Shown here: positions 1-7,896 of the stretch, in pieces
Layout of the letters: each line of letters opens with the position of its first letter
Numbering within the stretch: position 1 is the stretch's first letter
Source: Bacteroidota bacterium
GTDB lineage: Bacteria; Bacteroidota; Bacteroidia; Bacteroidales; FEN-979
NCBI GenBank assembly: GCA_026391355.1
Contig: JAPLDH010000079.1
Coordinates: 1 to 64,000, forward strand
Direction of reading: 5' to 3'
DNA length: 64,000 bases
The notes under the pieces: generated by a model
The model's database searches: none
What the model saw: the letters and a program-made list of their open reading frames with translations, nothing else
Told to the model about the DNA's origin: nothing
Position numbers and translations under genes: made by a program

Positions 1-134
1 ATGGCCCATTGAGGGTGTTTAGTTGTTTCCATATATCCCGTATATACGTAGTACAAAGAAACGACTAAAATCCTTATGAAATCAAGCTCTTTCAATTTTT
101 TTTATCAACTAATACGTGTTAATATCCGGGTTAG

Positions 135-560
135 GGATTAAAACATTGCTTACTTGAACGAATCCCGATTAAAGGTGCAATATCCTTTGGAACCTTTACT
201 GCGGATTTCGGTAAATCAATTTACGTAGGACGCCCCTTGGTAAATGCTTATTTACTTCAAGAAGAACTCAAGTATTACGGGGTAATTGCTGATTGTACGG
301 TCGAGGATCGAATGAAAAATGACTCGATACACTTTCAAGAATATTTTATCAAATATAAAACTCCTCTCAAGAATGGTAGTGCAAACCACTACAATATAAA
401 TTACTTGACCCATGACACTTTCAATAGAATGCCTACTACTAAAGATGAAATAATGAATCTACTGGGAAAATTTTACTTCACTGTTTCGGGACAAACAAGA
501 ATATATGTAGATAACACTGTGGATTTTATTAAGTTCTGTTATCAATCACAATCAGGGTGA
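135..560 (+). pseudogene. 5'-truncated remnant of an unrecognised gene
   Basis: An open frame runs from just after a TAG at 132-134 to the TGA at 558-560, about 141 codons. The region has no ATG at a plausible start; the first usable start is a TTG at 237. The readable protein before that TTG (IPIKGAISFGTFTADF, then KSIYVGRPLVNAY) looks like internal domain sequence rather than an N-terminus, so the 5' part appears lost. It resembles small Bacteroidota proteins of unknown function that have a glycine-rich strand followed by a LLQEELKYYGV-type helix; I recall these only as hypothetical proteins. No promoter element is visible upstream. It could instead be the 3' end of a frameshifted gene that begins before the window. 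Confidence 0.45.
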
Positions 561-872
561 AAACACAATCTAAACTTGGTGATAAAATATAGAACCTTGA
601 AAAATCTGCTAAAATACTGATTGTTTTGCTGAAGATAATGAATATTAATCAATTAGTGGATATATGGATTTAACTTCATTATGTTCGATAACTTTTTCAA
701 CTTATACTCCTGATGAAGTCCGAGAAGAATAAACACAACTTTTAGCCTCAACTTTTTCGTTATGTTCATATGTATAGTCGCTTTCATTGAAAAGTTGTCT
801 AATCGCCCAAAGTTTTGGAAAAAATGTTGTCACATTATCTTTTTGTAACGGTAAGCACCTCAACCCCCTAAT

Positions 873-896
873 CCCCTTCTCCCCGAGGAGAAGGGG
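873..896. repeat. C-rich inverted repeat, 10-bp arms
   Basis: Perfect arms CCCCTTCTCC (873-882) and GGAGAAGGGG (887-896) flank a 4-base loop. No T-tract follows, so it is not a classic terminator. Its polypyrimidine/polypurine make-up matches the larger palindrome at 48879-48927, which suggests a dispersed repeat family. Confidence 0.7.
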
Positions 897-1160
897 GAAG
901 TAATAAGCCGAATGCTGTTTTGGGGGTGACTAAAAAGCTTTTGTGAAACCCTTGGTGACCTTGGTGGTTAAAATTTAAACCATTGAACCACAAAAGATAA
1001 CGAAGTTTACAAAAAAAGGTACACAAAGGAGAATTCTTCCAAATATTTTCCTTTTAGTCAGCCCCGCCAGAGGATGAGGTGAAAAATTCAGGTGAAGGGC
1101 TTTGGAGATGAAGTAATTCAATGAAGAATATGAATTTATAAAATTTTGAATGCTGAAGTC

Positions 1161-1180
1161 ACGCGTTACGCGTAACGCGT
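1161..1180. repeat. 20-bp perfect palindrome (two ACGCGT sites)
   Basis: Bases 1161-1180 equal their own reverse complement: ACGCGTTACG followed by CGTAACGCGT. A further copy of the core GCGTTACG lies at 1191-1198 and contains the stop codon of the minus-strand gene ending at 1194. With no loop it could be a dimer-binding site or a cruciform as readily as an RNA hairpin. Confidence 0.75.
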
Positions 1181-1193
1181 CACCTTCTATGCG

Positions 1194-1979
1194 TTACGAA
1201 TTTCCCATCTCAATCAGTATCGGCTGATCTATCCGTAATCCCAGCAAACTGGAAGCCTTACCCTGGTTGATGGCGATCTCAAGGTTACCGCTGGTGCTGA
1301 ACAATGCCAGCATCTCCCCTTCCACCACATCCTTGTATGATTTACTGATTATAGTGATCCTGTATGAGGCCGAACGGAACATGATGGCAAACTTCTTTCC
1401 TTTGATCACTGATTTGAAAAAGGGTTCGGTAATGTTTGTGAAAACATTTTCATAGTTATCGATATAGATCACCTTCCCTTTGATGAGACTCCCATCGATC
1501 ACGGGTTTGAAGGAGATTTTCTGAAGAACGGACTGTTTCGGCTTTCCAAGCTCTTCAATGGGTTTGCCCTCAGCTATGTGTGCAGCAACTTTTACAAAAA
1601 CATCCCGTGAAGAAAATGTAAAATAGTCGCTGTCCTGGTGAACATCGAGTTCTATAATGGTCTCAGGTTTCTCATCAAAGATCAGCGAGAAGATCCCGTT
1701 ATCAGCGCCGATGAAATAATGCCCTTCATGAACAACCAGCGTATGCGGAGATTCAATGGACGCTTCAGTATTGATAGCTAAGATATGAATTGTGCCCGTC
1801 GGAAAGTTCCGGTAAAAATTACGGATGATAAAGGCAGCCTGGTTCAGGTCGAAAGCGGGGATTGCATGGGTTATATCCACAATATGAGCACCCGGAATCT
1901 GCTTGTAAATAGCTCCTTTTACTGCTCCCTGGTAATGATCTTTGTGACCCCAGTCACTCGTCAAGGTTATGATTGGCAT
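1194..1979 (-). CDS. SAM hydroxide adenosyltransferase (DUF62 family)
   Basis: This 261-residue protein matches the S-adenosylmethionine hydrolase (adenosine-forming) family, long called DUF62 and related to chlorinase/fluorinase enzymes. The N-terminal TLTSDWGHKDHYQGAVKG motif, with its SAM-binding aspartate and following helix, and the later FIGADNGIFSLIF segment are typical, and the length is normal. Family members studied outside halogenating actinomycetes split SAM to adenosine and methionine with water; the biological role is unclear. The ATG at 1979 follows a -7 element (2011-2018) by about 30 bases and diverges from phoH. The stop codon lies in a GCGTTACG repeat. Family assignment is firm; halogenase activity is not expected. 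Confidence 0.9.
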   Translation of the reverse strand: MPIITLTSDWGHKDHYQGAVKGAIYKQIPGAHIVDITHAIPAFDLNQAAFIIRNFYRNFPTGTIHILAINTEASIESPHTLVVHEGHYFIGADNGIFSLIFDEKPETIIELDVHQDSDYFTFSSRDVFVKVAAHIAEGKPIEELGKPKQSVLQKISFKPVIDGSLIKGKVIYIDNYENVFTNITEPFFKSVIKGKKFAIMFRSASYRITIISKSYKDVVEGEMLALFSTSGNLEIAINQGKASSLLGLRIDQPILIEMGNS

Positions 1980-1995
1980 GAAGGAAAAATTGCAC

Positions 1996-2003
1996 TACTT
2001 TTG
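1996..2003 (+). promoter_or_regulatory. Bacteroidota -7 element for phoH
   Basis: TACTTTTG matches TAnnTTTG exactly, 33 bases before the phoH ATG. It lies 8 bases from the opposite-strand element at 2011-2018, making a compact divergent promoter. Confidence 0.7.
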
Positions 2004-2010
2004 TAACACT

Positions 2011-2018
2011 CAAAATTA
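2011..2018 (-). promoter_or_regulatory. Bacteroidota -7 element for the SAM hydrolase gene
   Basis: On the minus strand this reads TAATTTTG, an exact TAnnTTTG match, about 32 bases before the ATG at 1979. Confidence 0.65.
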
Positions 2019-2035
2019 GTAATTAAAATTACCTG

Positions 2036-2974
2036 ATGAGTGAAAAAATAATCAGTATTGAATCCCACCATCCATTGGATGTATTTGGAGCCAATGATCA
2101 GAACCTGGATTTGATGCGTCAGTTTTTTCCAAAACTGAAAATATTTTCCCGTGATAATTTTGTCAAAGCTATTGGTGAAGAGTCAACATTACTGCAATTC
2201 GAAGAAAAATTCTTGATGCTTCTGGTTCACCTGGATAAGTTCGGAAAACTCAACCGCAACGATATTTCCCACTTATTGGAGAATGAAGAACCTGAGTTAC
2301 CTGAAACTCCAGGGACTGGTAATGATGTGCTCGTTCATGGTAAAAACGGAATGTTGGTGAGGGCACGAACTGTCAACCAGCGAAAAATGGTTGAGAGTGT
2401 GGAAAACAATGACCTTGTTTTTGCCATCGGACCTGCCGGAACAGGAAAAACTTATACTGCTGTTGCTCTTGCCGTAAGGGCTTTGAAAAACAAAGAGATC
2501 CAGCGGATCATCCTCACGCGTCCTGCAGTTGAAGCGGGTGAAAGTCTGGGATTTCTCCCCGGTGATTTGAAAGAGAAACTGGACCCATATCTTCAGCCTT
2601 TGTATGATGCACTAAAAGATATGGTTCCCCCGCAAAGGCTGTTATCCTATATTGACGACGGAACAATTGAAATCGCTCCTCTTGCCTTTATGCGCGGACG
2701 TACGTTGAACAATGCCTTTGCCATTCTGGATGAAGCACAGAATACCACTCCAAACCAGATGAAAATGTTCCTCACCCGGATGGGAACCGCCGCAAAGTTT
2801 ATCGTTACCGGTGATATCACGCAGGTTGACCTGCCCAAACACCAAACCTCAGGGTTGATTCATGTTCAGTCAATACTGACGGGAGTTCCCGGCATCGATT
2901 TCGTATATCTTGACCAGAATGATATCATCCGGCATAAACTGGTGATCCGGATCATTGAGGCCTATGGGAAGTGA
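2036..2974 (+). CDS. phoH: PhoH-like ATPase
   Basis: This 312-residue cytoplasmic ATPase has the PhoH/YbeZ layout: a roughly 110-residue N-terminal region, then a helicase-like P-loop domain. The Walker A motif GPAGTGKT is at 132-139, the TRPAVEAGESLGFLPGD signature follows at about 161-177, and Walker B FAILDEAQN is at 228-236. Length and order match the family. PhoH proteins of this type are linked to RNA metabolism and often work with the endonuclease YbeY, whose gene is not next to it here. The ATG is well placed behind the promoter at 1996-2003. It diverges from the SAM hydrolase gene and precedes purC, which has its own promoter. Confidence 0.93.
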   Translation: MSEKIISIESHHPLDVFGANDQNLDLMRQFFPKLKIFSRDNFVKAIGEESTLLQFEEKFLMLLVHLDKFGKLNRNDISHLLENEEPELPETPGTGNDVLVHGKNGMLVRARTVNQRKMVESVENNDLVFAIGPAGTGKTYTAVALAVRALKNKEIQRIILTRPAVEAGESLGFLPGDLKEKLDPYLQPLYDALKDMVPPQRLLSYIDDGTIEIAPLAFMRGRTLNNAFAILDEAQNTTPNQMKMFLTRMGTAAKFIVTGDITQVDLPKHQTSGLIHVQSILTGVPGIDFVYLDQNDIIRHKLVIRIIEAYGK

Positions 2975-3017
2975 GAGTTTACGTGGTTATGTAACCGCCT
3001 GATCACTTAATTTCTGT

Positions 3018-3025
3018 TATCTTTG
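3018..3025 (+). promoter_or_regulatory. Bacteroidota -7 element for purC
   Basis: TATCTTTG is an exact TAnnTTTG match, 18 bases before the purC ATG, implying a very short untranslated leader. Confidence 0.7.
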
Positions 3026-3042
3026 CCAAAAAATGTTGTCAT

Positions 3043-3993
3043 ATGTCAAACGTTATTGTAAAAACCGATTTTCATTTTCCAGGGCAGAAAAGTAAATACA
3101 CCGGTAAAGTGCGCGATGTATATAATATTGGTGATAAGTACCTGGTGATGATAGCCAGTGACCGCATCTCTGCATTCGACGTTGTGCTGCCGAAAGCAAT
3201 CCCCTATAAAGGACAAGTGTTGAATCAGATTGCTGCTAAGTTCCTCGATGCAACCGCCGATATTTGTCCGAACTGGAAGATCTCTTCACCAGATCCAATG
3301 GTAACGATCGGACGATTCTGTAAACCGATCCCTTTGGAAATGATCATTCGTGGTTACCTCACAGGCAGTTCCTGGAGAACTTACAAAAGCGGAAAAAGAG
3401 AGATCTGCGGAGTTTCCATTCCTGATGGAATGAAGGAACATCAACGGTTTCAGCATCCGATTGTCACTCCGACTACAAAAGCTGCTGAAGGACACGATGA
3501 AGACATTTCGCGTGAGGAGATCCTACGTCAGGGTATTGTTTCTGAAGCTGACTATAACCTACTTGAAAAGTACACCCTTCAACTCTTTCAGAGAGGCACT
3601 GAGATGGCTGCAACCAAAGGGCTGATCCTTGTCGACACCAAATACGAATTCGGAAAAGGTGATGATGGCCAAATTTACCTTATTGATGAGATCCATACAC
3701 CCGATTCATCAAGGTATTTTTACCTCGAAGGTTATGAAGAACGCCAGAGAAAAGGAGAACAGCAACGGCAACTGTCAAAGGAGTTCCTGCGTGAATGGCT
3801 GATGGACAAGGGTTTCAAGGGAGAAACAGGTCAGAAGGTTCCCGAAATGAGTGACGAATTCGTAATCCAGATCTCCGAACGATACATTGAACTATACGAA
3901 AATATTATTGGAGAGAAATTCATTCGGTCAGACGTTTCCAATGTGTTGGGCAGGGTTGAAAAAAACTGTTATGATTGGCTGAAAGTAAATTGA
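3043..3993 (+). CDS. purC: SAICAR synthase (phosphoribosylaminoimidazole-succinocarboxamide synthase)
   Basis: This 316-residue enzyme joins CAIR with aspartate using ATP in de novo purine synthesis. It shows the usual landmarks in order: GKVRDVY near residue 21 (glycine-rich ATP loop), [30 protein letters not shown], the LVDTKYEFG strand, and [12 protein letters not shown], which carries metal/ATP-binding acids. It is longer than the roughly 240-residue E. coli form and matches the long form of eukaryotes and Bacteroidota. The ATG follows its own -7 element by 18 bases, and no other purine gene is adjacent. Assignment is firm. Confidence 0.96.
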   Translation: MSNVIVKTDFHFPGQKSKYTGKVRDVYNIGDKYLVMIASDRISAFDVVLPKAIPYKGQVLNQIAAKFLDATADICPNWKISSPDPMVTIGRFCKPIPLEMIIRGYLTGSSWRTYKSGKREICGVSIPDGMKEHQRFQHPIVTPTTKAAEGHDEDISREEILRQGIVSEADYNLLEKYTLQLFQRGTEMAATKGLILVDTKYEFGKGDDGQIYLIDEIHTPDSSRYFYLEGYEERQRKGEQQRQLSKEFLREWLMDKGFKGETGQKVPEMSDEFVIQISERYIELYENIIGEKFIRSDVSNVLGRVEKNCYDWLKVN

Positions 3994-4045
3994 TCAGGTA
4001 CCTGTTTTATATAACCATGTGACCATGTAACCACCGTACCACGGA

Positions 4046-4921
4046 TCAACCTGATTCAATAATCCTCAACAGGTTTTCGAGATCATCTATTTTTTCAGGG
4101 TAACCAAGTTGCTGATATGAAAAGATCAAACCTGAAATCAGTCTCTTGATAATATCGATGTTTGAACATGGCTCATAAAATGACCTATCCGCCTGAACTT
4201 TCAATTGCCGGACGAATAATTCTATCTCCCTTCTTGTAAAAACAGATCCTTTATTGAAGGGGTTGATATAAAACAATACATCTGCATCCGAGGGATCTTC
4301 AATGCCATTATCCATCAGGTAAGCAAGTATAAAATGCTGGGGAAGATTGACGCCATAAATTGGAATTTTAAGTTTCCGGGCAAGGATGATGTACAGTATT
4401 CCCAGGGTCAACGGACTTCCTTTTTTTGTTTCGAGTAAGGTATTGAGGTAGAAATTCTGTGGTGTTGACGGATTGATCTTGTTTCCGTCAAATCTTTGAA
4501 CACCAAAGAAAACATGGTTAAGGACTTTAACATTTTCCAGTGCGGTCATATTATCATTCAGTTCCAGCCAAATGTCCATTTTTATCTGCTCTACCTGAAT
4601 GATCAGTTTTTCTTCATTGATATCGGGATATTGGGTTTTTGTCACGATTATAAATCCTTTCAGAAGATCGGAAGATCCCAATCCCACCCAGTTTGCAAAT
4701 TCAAATTGAAGATTATCCAGATGAATCTTCCGGATGATGTTTTCAATCCTTTCCTGTACCAGGATGTTGAATGAATTTTCCCAGGAGTGCTCCAGTACCG
4801 GGATTGCTTCCGTACCAAAAGTAAAGATCTTTTCCACGATGACGCTATAAACCGAATCATCCGGTTCATCCAGGAGGTTTATCAGGGCATTCAGTTCTTT
4901 ATTTTCGGGGAGCTTGTCCAC
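4046..4921 (-). CDS. SirB1-type transglutaminase-like protein
   Basis: The longest open frame begins with a TTG at 4948, but that codon overlaps a -7 promoter element (minus strand 4938-4945), so translation probably starts at the in-frame GTG at 4921, giving about 291 residues (VDKLPENKELNALINLL). The middle holds the SirB1/transglutaminase-like core: FFGVQRFDGNK, then KKGSPLTLGILYIILARKL and LPQHFILAY, as in the family. Members have a cysteine-protease-like fold, but the cysteine position here is glycine-serine (KKGSPLTLG), so peptidase activity is unlikely. The role is unknown; E. coli SirB1 is encoded beside prmC/kdsA. No operon partner is visible. Confidence 0.8.
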   Translation of the reverse strand: MDKLPENKELNALINLLDEPDDSVYSVIVEKIFTFGTEAIPVLEHSWENSFNILVQERIENIIRKIHLDNLQFEFANWVGLGSSDLLKGFIIVTKTQYPDINEEKLIIQVEQIKMDIWLELNDNMTALENVKVLNHVFFGVQRFDGNKINPSTPQNFYLNTLLETKKGSPLTLGILYIILARKLKIPIYGVNLPQHFILAYLMDNGIEDPSDADVLFYINPFNKGSVFTRREIELFVRQLKVQADRSFYEPCSNIDIIKRLISGLIFSYQQLGYPEKIDDLENLLRIIESG

Positions 4922-4937
4922 TCGAATTAATTTCCCG

Positions 4938-4945
4938 CAAAGGTA
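4938..4945 (-). promoter_or_regulatory. Bacteroidota -7 element deciding the SirB1-like start
   Basis: On the minus strand this reads TACCTTTG, an exact TAnnTTTG match, with an AATTGTTG stretch about 20 bases upstream as a possible -33 element. Because it sits just inside the longest reading frame, it argues for a start at 4921. Confidence 0.6.
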
Positions 4946-5086
4946 CAAAGAATGGCAACAATTAATTTTGAAGTAGTTCGGACGAAGTTTTATTTACGAC
5001 TGGCGATTAACCTGAAAAAAAGATATTGCCACTAACCTTCTGGACTGTTCTTTCGAGACTATTTCTGCTCAGAAGAAAAGTAATAT

Positions 5087-7177
5087 CTAATATTTTTTCA
5101 TCAATTCAATTAACTTCATTGCCGGTTCTCTTATTTCTACTGCTTTACTTTTCAGGTAACCCTCAGTGTCTTTTTCATTCATTGCTTTAATTGCAACATA
5201 GTATGGTGATAATATAATGTCGTAACCCTTTTCTTCAAGTATGGGTAATAACCAATTAATATATCCTAATTTGTTAATGATTGCCCCAAACCGCCACCAG
5301 TCGTCCTGAGTATTTTCAGGTAATTTACTTTTTATTTTTTCTAAAGCTTTTTTAAAATAATCTCTGGCAATTTCTTCATTTCGTTTGTATAATTCAAATA
5401 ACGATTTGTTTAGCCAATAAGAATCTTCCACTTCTTCATTGATTTCCATTGAGTTAAATAAAGCCTCTGCTTCTTTTAACCTGTTCATCTTATCCCTGTA
5501 AAGGAATACTAAATTATATTTAGGATAAACAGTTTTCCCGTCCAATGTAATCGCTTTTTTATATGCTTGTTCTGCTTGATCGTATTTTTGAAAATGATCT
5601 TGATATAAGATTCCTATTTCGTTATATATTCGTGCAGAAAGTACGGTATCAGATTTAGCTAATTCAACTAATTCTAAAATCAACTTTTTAGCTTCCAAAT
5701 AATTAATATTTTCTATTTCAAGGTTATACTGGGCAAATTTTTCAGATATGACATCACTTTCTTTTTTAAGGGGAATGTCAAATTGTTTTAGAACATCCGG
5801 ATTGGTTTCTGCCAAATCTCGTATTTCATTATATGTTTTTTCCTGCAATTGTTCTTTAAGTTTTTCATTCTTTATCGTTTCGGCTAAAGCTAAACTATAT
5901 GTAATATAGTCAAGATTGTTTGCTTTGGACAGCAACCGGTTTTGCGCAATGGCATCTATTTCTTCACCATAAAAACTTTCTAAAAATCTGGAAAGACAAT
6001 AAAGTTCCTTTTTCTGCCTTCGGCTGCTTCTGCGCATCAAAAACCAGATATTAAAAAACCGTTCGCTGATCTGGTAAGCATGGCCTTTGGCCTGGTAAGC
6101 ATCCGTTTTTTCTAACCAGCCGGCTTCAGCCAATCGTTTCAGTTGTGGTGAAAGCTGGTTATTTTCATAGCGGGTTTCGTCGCGCAGTTGTTGCAGGTTG
6201 ATAGGATCCCAATATAATGCTACAGCATCAACTATCACCTGCATTTGTGTGGGTAGTTCTTCGAATCTTGCTTTATAGAGTGGTGTTATCTCATCCAACA
6301 ATGCCTCCAGATCATCGTTTATTTCTTTGGAAAAACCTTTTATGATCAATTTAAACAGCATCGTAGCCGTTCTGGGATTGCCTCCTGTGAGTTGATACAA
6401 GGCTTTTAAACGCGCTATTTGCTTTTGAATGGAAGGGAGAATTTCCTCTTCTTGGATAAGCTTAGCTAAATTGTTTAAAATATCTATTAATTCCTCAAAA
6501 CTCAATTTTTTCAGATAATGTATCTGAAACGCATCATAAAAAGGAGCGCCATAATCAAAAGTATCTTCAATGGCCACTACGCTGGCGCCTATCACAACAG
6601 GAGCGCCGTTCTGCATCAACCATGCCCGCAGGATATGCTGTTCCTCCTTGGTCATCCTGTCAAAAATGATACTCATATTGTCAATCAACATCACCGGTCT
6701 TCTGTTGAGAGATTGTGTGAACGATTTTAAAAACTGAAAAGCTTCTTTTGCCAGATCTTCATCACTTTTAATACTTTCCAGTTCTTTAACCTTAGCATCA
6801 ATTTGTTTTACCTCCAGGGTCTTCTTTTCCGATTCCAAAGTATCTGCCAAAGCATCCAGGCTATTGAGCCAGAACTCAGCCAGGTTTTTCAGATTATATT
6901 GTTCTTCGGGAAAAAGCAAAGGAATAAACTTGCTATGATAATCCTTTTTTCGCAATTCAACTTCAATTCGTTTAAGCAACATTGTTTTGCCCATACCACG
7001 CTGAGCAATGACCAGGTAATGTTGCGGAATGCTGTTGGGTTTTTCTTTATTGAGTTTTTCCATTAAAAACTGAAAAAACTTTGTCCGCACCACAAACAAT
7101 TTCTCCACTGCCTCATCACTCAATCGTTGTGGATTATACAAACCTATCTGGCTAAGGGTTATTTTTTTATTCTCCAT
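5087..7177 (-). CDS. STAND-like P-loop ATPase with wHTH and TPR repeats
   Basis: The frame opens at 7237, but homology-like sequence starts at the ATG at 7177 (MENKKITLSQIGLYNPQ), giving 696 residues. In that numbering Walker A QRGMGKT is at 59-65, Walker B VMLIDN at about 161-167, and an LTGGNPRT segment at about 263-270, the GxP-type motif that ends STAND nucleotide-binding domains. A winged-helix-like part (QLSPQLKRLAEAGWLEK) follows. The C-terminal 250 residues contain TPR-like helices (YDQAEQAYKKAITLDGKTVYP). STAND proteins act as ligand-triggered switches in regulation and defence; which applies here is unknown. Base composition is more AT-rich than the flanks, and the neighbour is a broken ATPase, so recent acquisition is likely. 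No signal peptide or membrane segment is seen. Confidence 0.65.
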   Translation of the reverse strand: MENKKITLSQIGLYNPQRLSDEAVEKLFVVRTKFFQFLMEKLNKEKPNSIPQHYLVIAQRGMGKTMLLKRIEVELRKKDYHSKFIPLLFPEEQYNLKNLAEFWLNSLDALADTLESEKKTLEVKQIDAKVKELESIKSDEDLAKEAFQFLKSFTQSLNRRPVMLIDNMSIIFDRMTKEEQHILRAWLMQNGAPVVIGASVVAIEDTFDYGAPFYDAFQIHYLKKLSFEELIDILNNLAKLIQEEEILPSIQKQIARLKALYQLTGGNPRTATMLFKLIIKGFSKEINDDLEALLDEITPLYKARFEELPTQMQVIVDAVALYWDPINLQQLRDETRYENNQLSPQLKRLAEAGWLEKTDAYQAKGHAYQISERFFNIWFLMRRSSRRQKKELYCLSRFLESFYGEEIDAIAQNRLLSKANNLDYITYSLALAETIKNEKLKEQLQEKTYNEIRDLAETNPDVLKQFDIPLKKESDVISEKFAQYNLEIENINYLEAKKLILELVELAKSDTVLSARIYNEIGILYQDHFQKYDQAEQAYKKAITLDGKTVYPKYNLVFLYRDKMNRLKEAEALFNSMEINEEVEDSYWLNKSLFELYKRNEEIARDYFKKALEKIKSKLPENTQDDWWRFGAIINKLGYINWLLPILEEKGYDIILSPYYVAIKAMNEKDTEGYLKSKAVEIREPAMKLIELMKKY

Positions 7178-7211
7178 TTTTATTTTGCAAATCTGTTGAA
7201 CCAAAAATCTC

Positions 7212-7685
7212 TTAACAGCGGTGAATGGCCATTTCATCCATCATTATTAAGGTTTCTTCCTTATGATTTAACAGGTTTTTGAGATTATTATAGATATCTG
7301 TTTTCTTGGCTTTCCATTCAAAAGAAGCCTTTATCCCATTATATTCAATATTTGTTTTTATACCTTCCAGGATTTGACCCAATAAATTTTCGGTTTTAGT
7401 CAAGGCTTTTTGCCACCAGCTTTCTACCTGAAGTTTTTCAATAAAAAGTTTTATGAATCCTTCTTCCGACTTGATCTCTTCCAGGTTTATTTCCAAAGTA
7501 TTCCATCCCTTTTCTTTGGCGCTTTCAATTAGCTTTTTAGCAAATGATGATTTCCCTACCCTCCTGGGGGCAGAAAGAATTATTGAATTCCCTTTTTGGA
7601 TATGGTTCCAGGCAAAATCCAGTTCTTTTTCTCTCCCAAAGAAGTTTTCCCCTTCTACCGGGGAGCCTGTAATGTTGTTTATCAT
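7212..7685 (-). pseudogene. Truncated AAA-type ATPase (C-terminus lost)
   Basis: The probable start is the ATG at 7685 (MINNITGSPVEGENFFGREK), about 25 bases after a -7 element; a longer frame back to 7793 runs through the promoter and a palindrome. The 157-residue product has Walker A APRRVGKSS at 39-47 and stops six residues after Walker B LIMMDE (146-151). Relatives of this GREKEL-type ATPase family (COG1672-like) run to roughly 350-400 residues with sensor and winged-helix parts, so most of the ATPase is missing. The last codons overlap the upstream extension of the following ATPase gene, consistent with a deletion that joined two ATPase genes. A functional short protein cannot be excluded. 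Confidence 0.6.
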
Positions 7686-7702
7686 AATAATATTCTTGAA
7701 TG

Positions 7703-7710
7703 CAAATATA
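7703..7710 (-). promoter_or_regulatory. Bacteroidota -7 element for the ATPase pair
   Basis: On the minus strand this reads TATATTTG, an exact TAnnTTTG match, 18 bases before the ATG at 7685. It supports that start over the one at 7793. Confidence 0.6.
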
Positions 7711-7758
7711 CTTTTTGAGTTTAAAATTAGCTTTAATAACTTAGTGCTAACGGAAGTC

Positions 7759-7781
7759 GAGCGGAATTGCAAATTCCGCTC
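7759..7781. repeat. REP-like palindrome, 10-bp arms with 3-base loop
   Basis: Arms GAGCGGAATT (7759-7768) and AATTCCGCTC (7772-7781) are perfect and flank GCA. The flanks CGGAAGTC and AGCATTGGG resemble repetitive extragenic palindromes seen in Bacteroidota. It lies between the ATPase pair and cinA and has no T-tract, so a dispersed REP-like element is more likely than a terminator. Confidence 0.65.
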
Positions 7782-7884
7782 AGCATTGGGCACACAAAGA
7801 CTTTTTAATCAGCCCCATGCGACCTGCCGGCAAGCAGGGAGTTGAATTAAAATACCGGGAGAAGGCTTGAACCGGCAGATTGTT

Positions 7885-7892
7885 TATTTTTG
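7885..7892 (+). promoter_or_regulatory. Bacteroidota -7 element for cinA
   Basis: TATTTTTG is an exact TAnnTTTG match only 12 bases before the ATG at 7897, implying an almost leaderless mRNA. It rules out the in-frame TTG at 7867 as the start. Confidence 0.65.
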
Positions 7893-7896
7893 CGGA

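Larger units (their letters stand above)
561..1193. other. Gene-free region with palindromes
   Basis: This stretch of about 630 bases has stops in all frames and no convincing gene. It holds a C-rich hairpin at 873-896, a 20-base perfect palindrome at 1161-1180, and between them AT-rich sequence that looks like decayed DNA. It sits between a truncated gene and the 3' end of the SAM hydrolase gene, so it may be a decayed insertion site. Confidence 0.5.

Noticed and set aside
873-896. Rho-independent terminator for the upstream remnant
   Set aside because: No T-run follows and it lies over 300 bases from the stop codon.
1194-1979. Chlorinase/fluorinase
   Set aside because: General DUF62 proteins hydrolyse SAM; no halogen-metabolite genes are near.
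5087-7177. TniB-type transposition ATPase
   Set aside because: TPR tail, length near 700 residues and absence of a transposase or TniQ gene do not fit.
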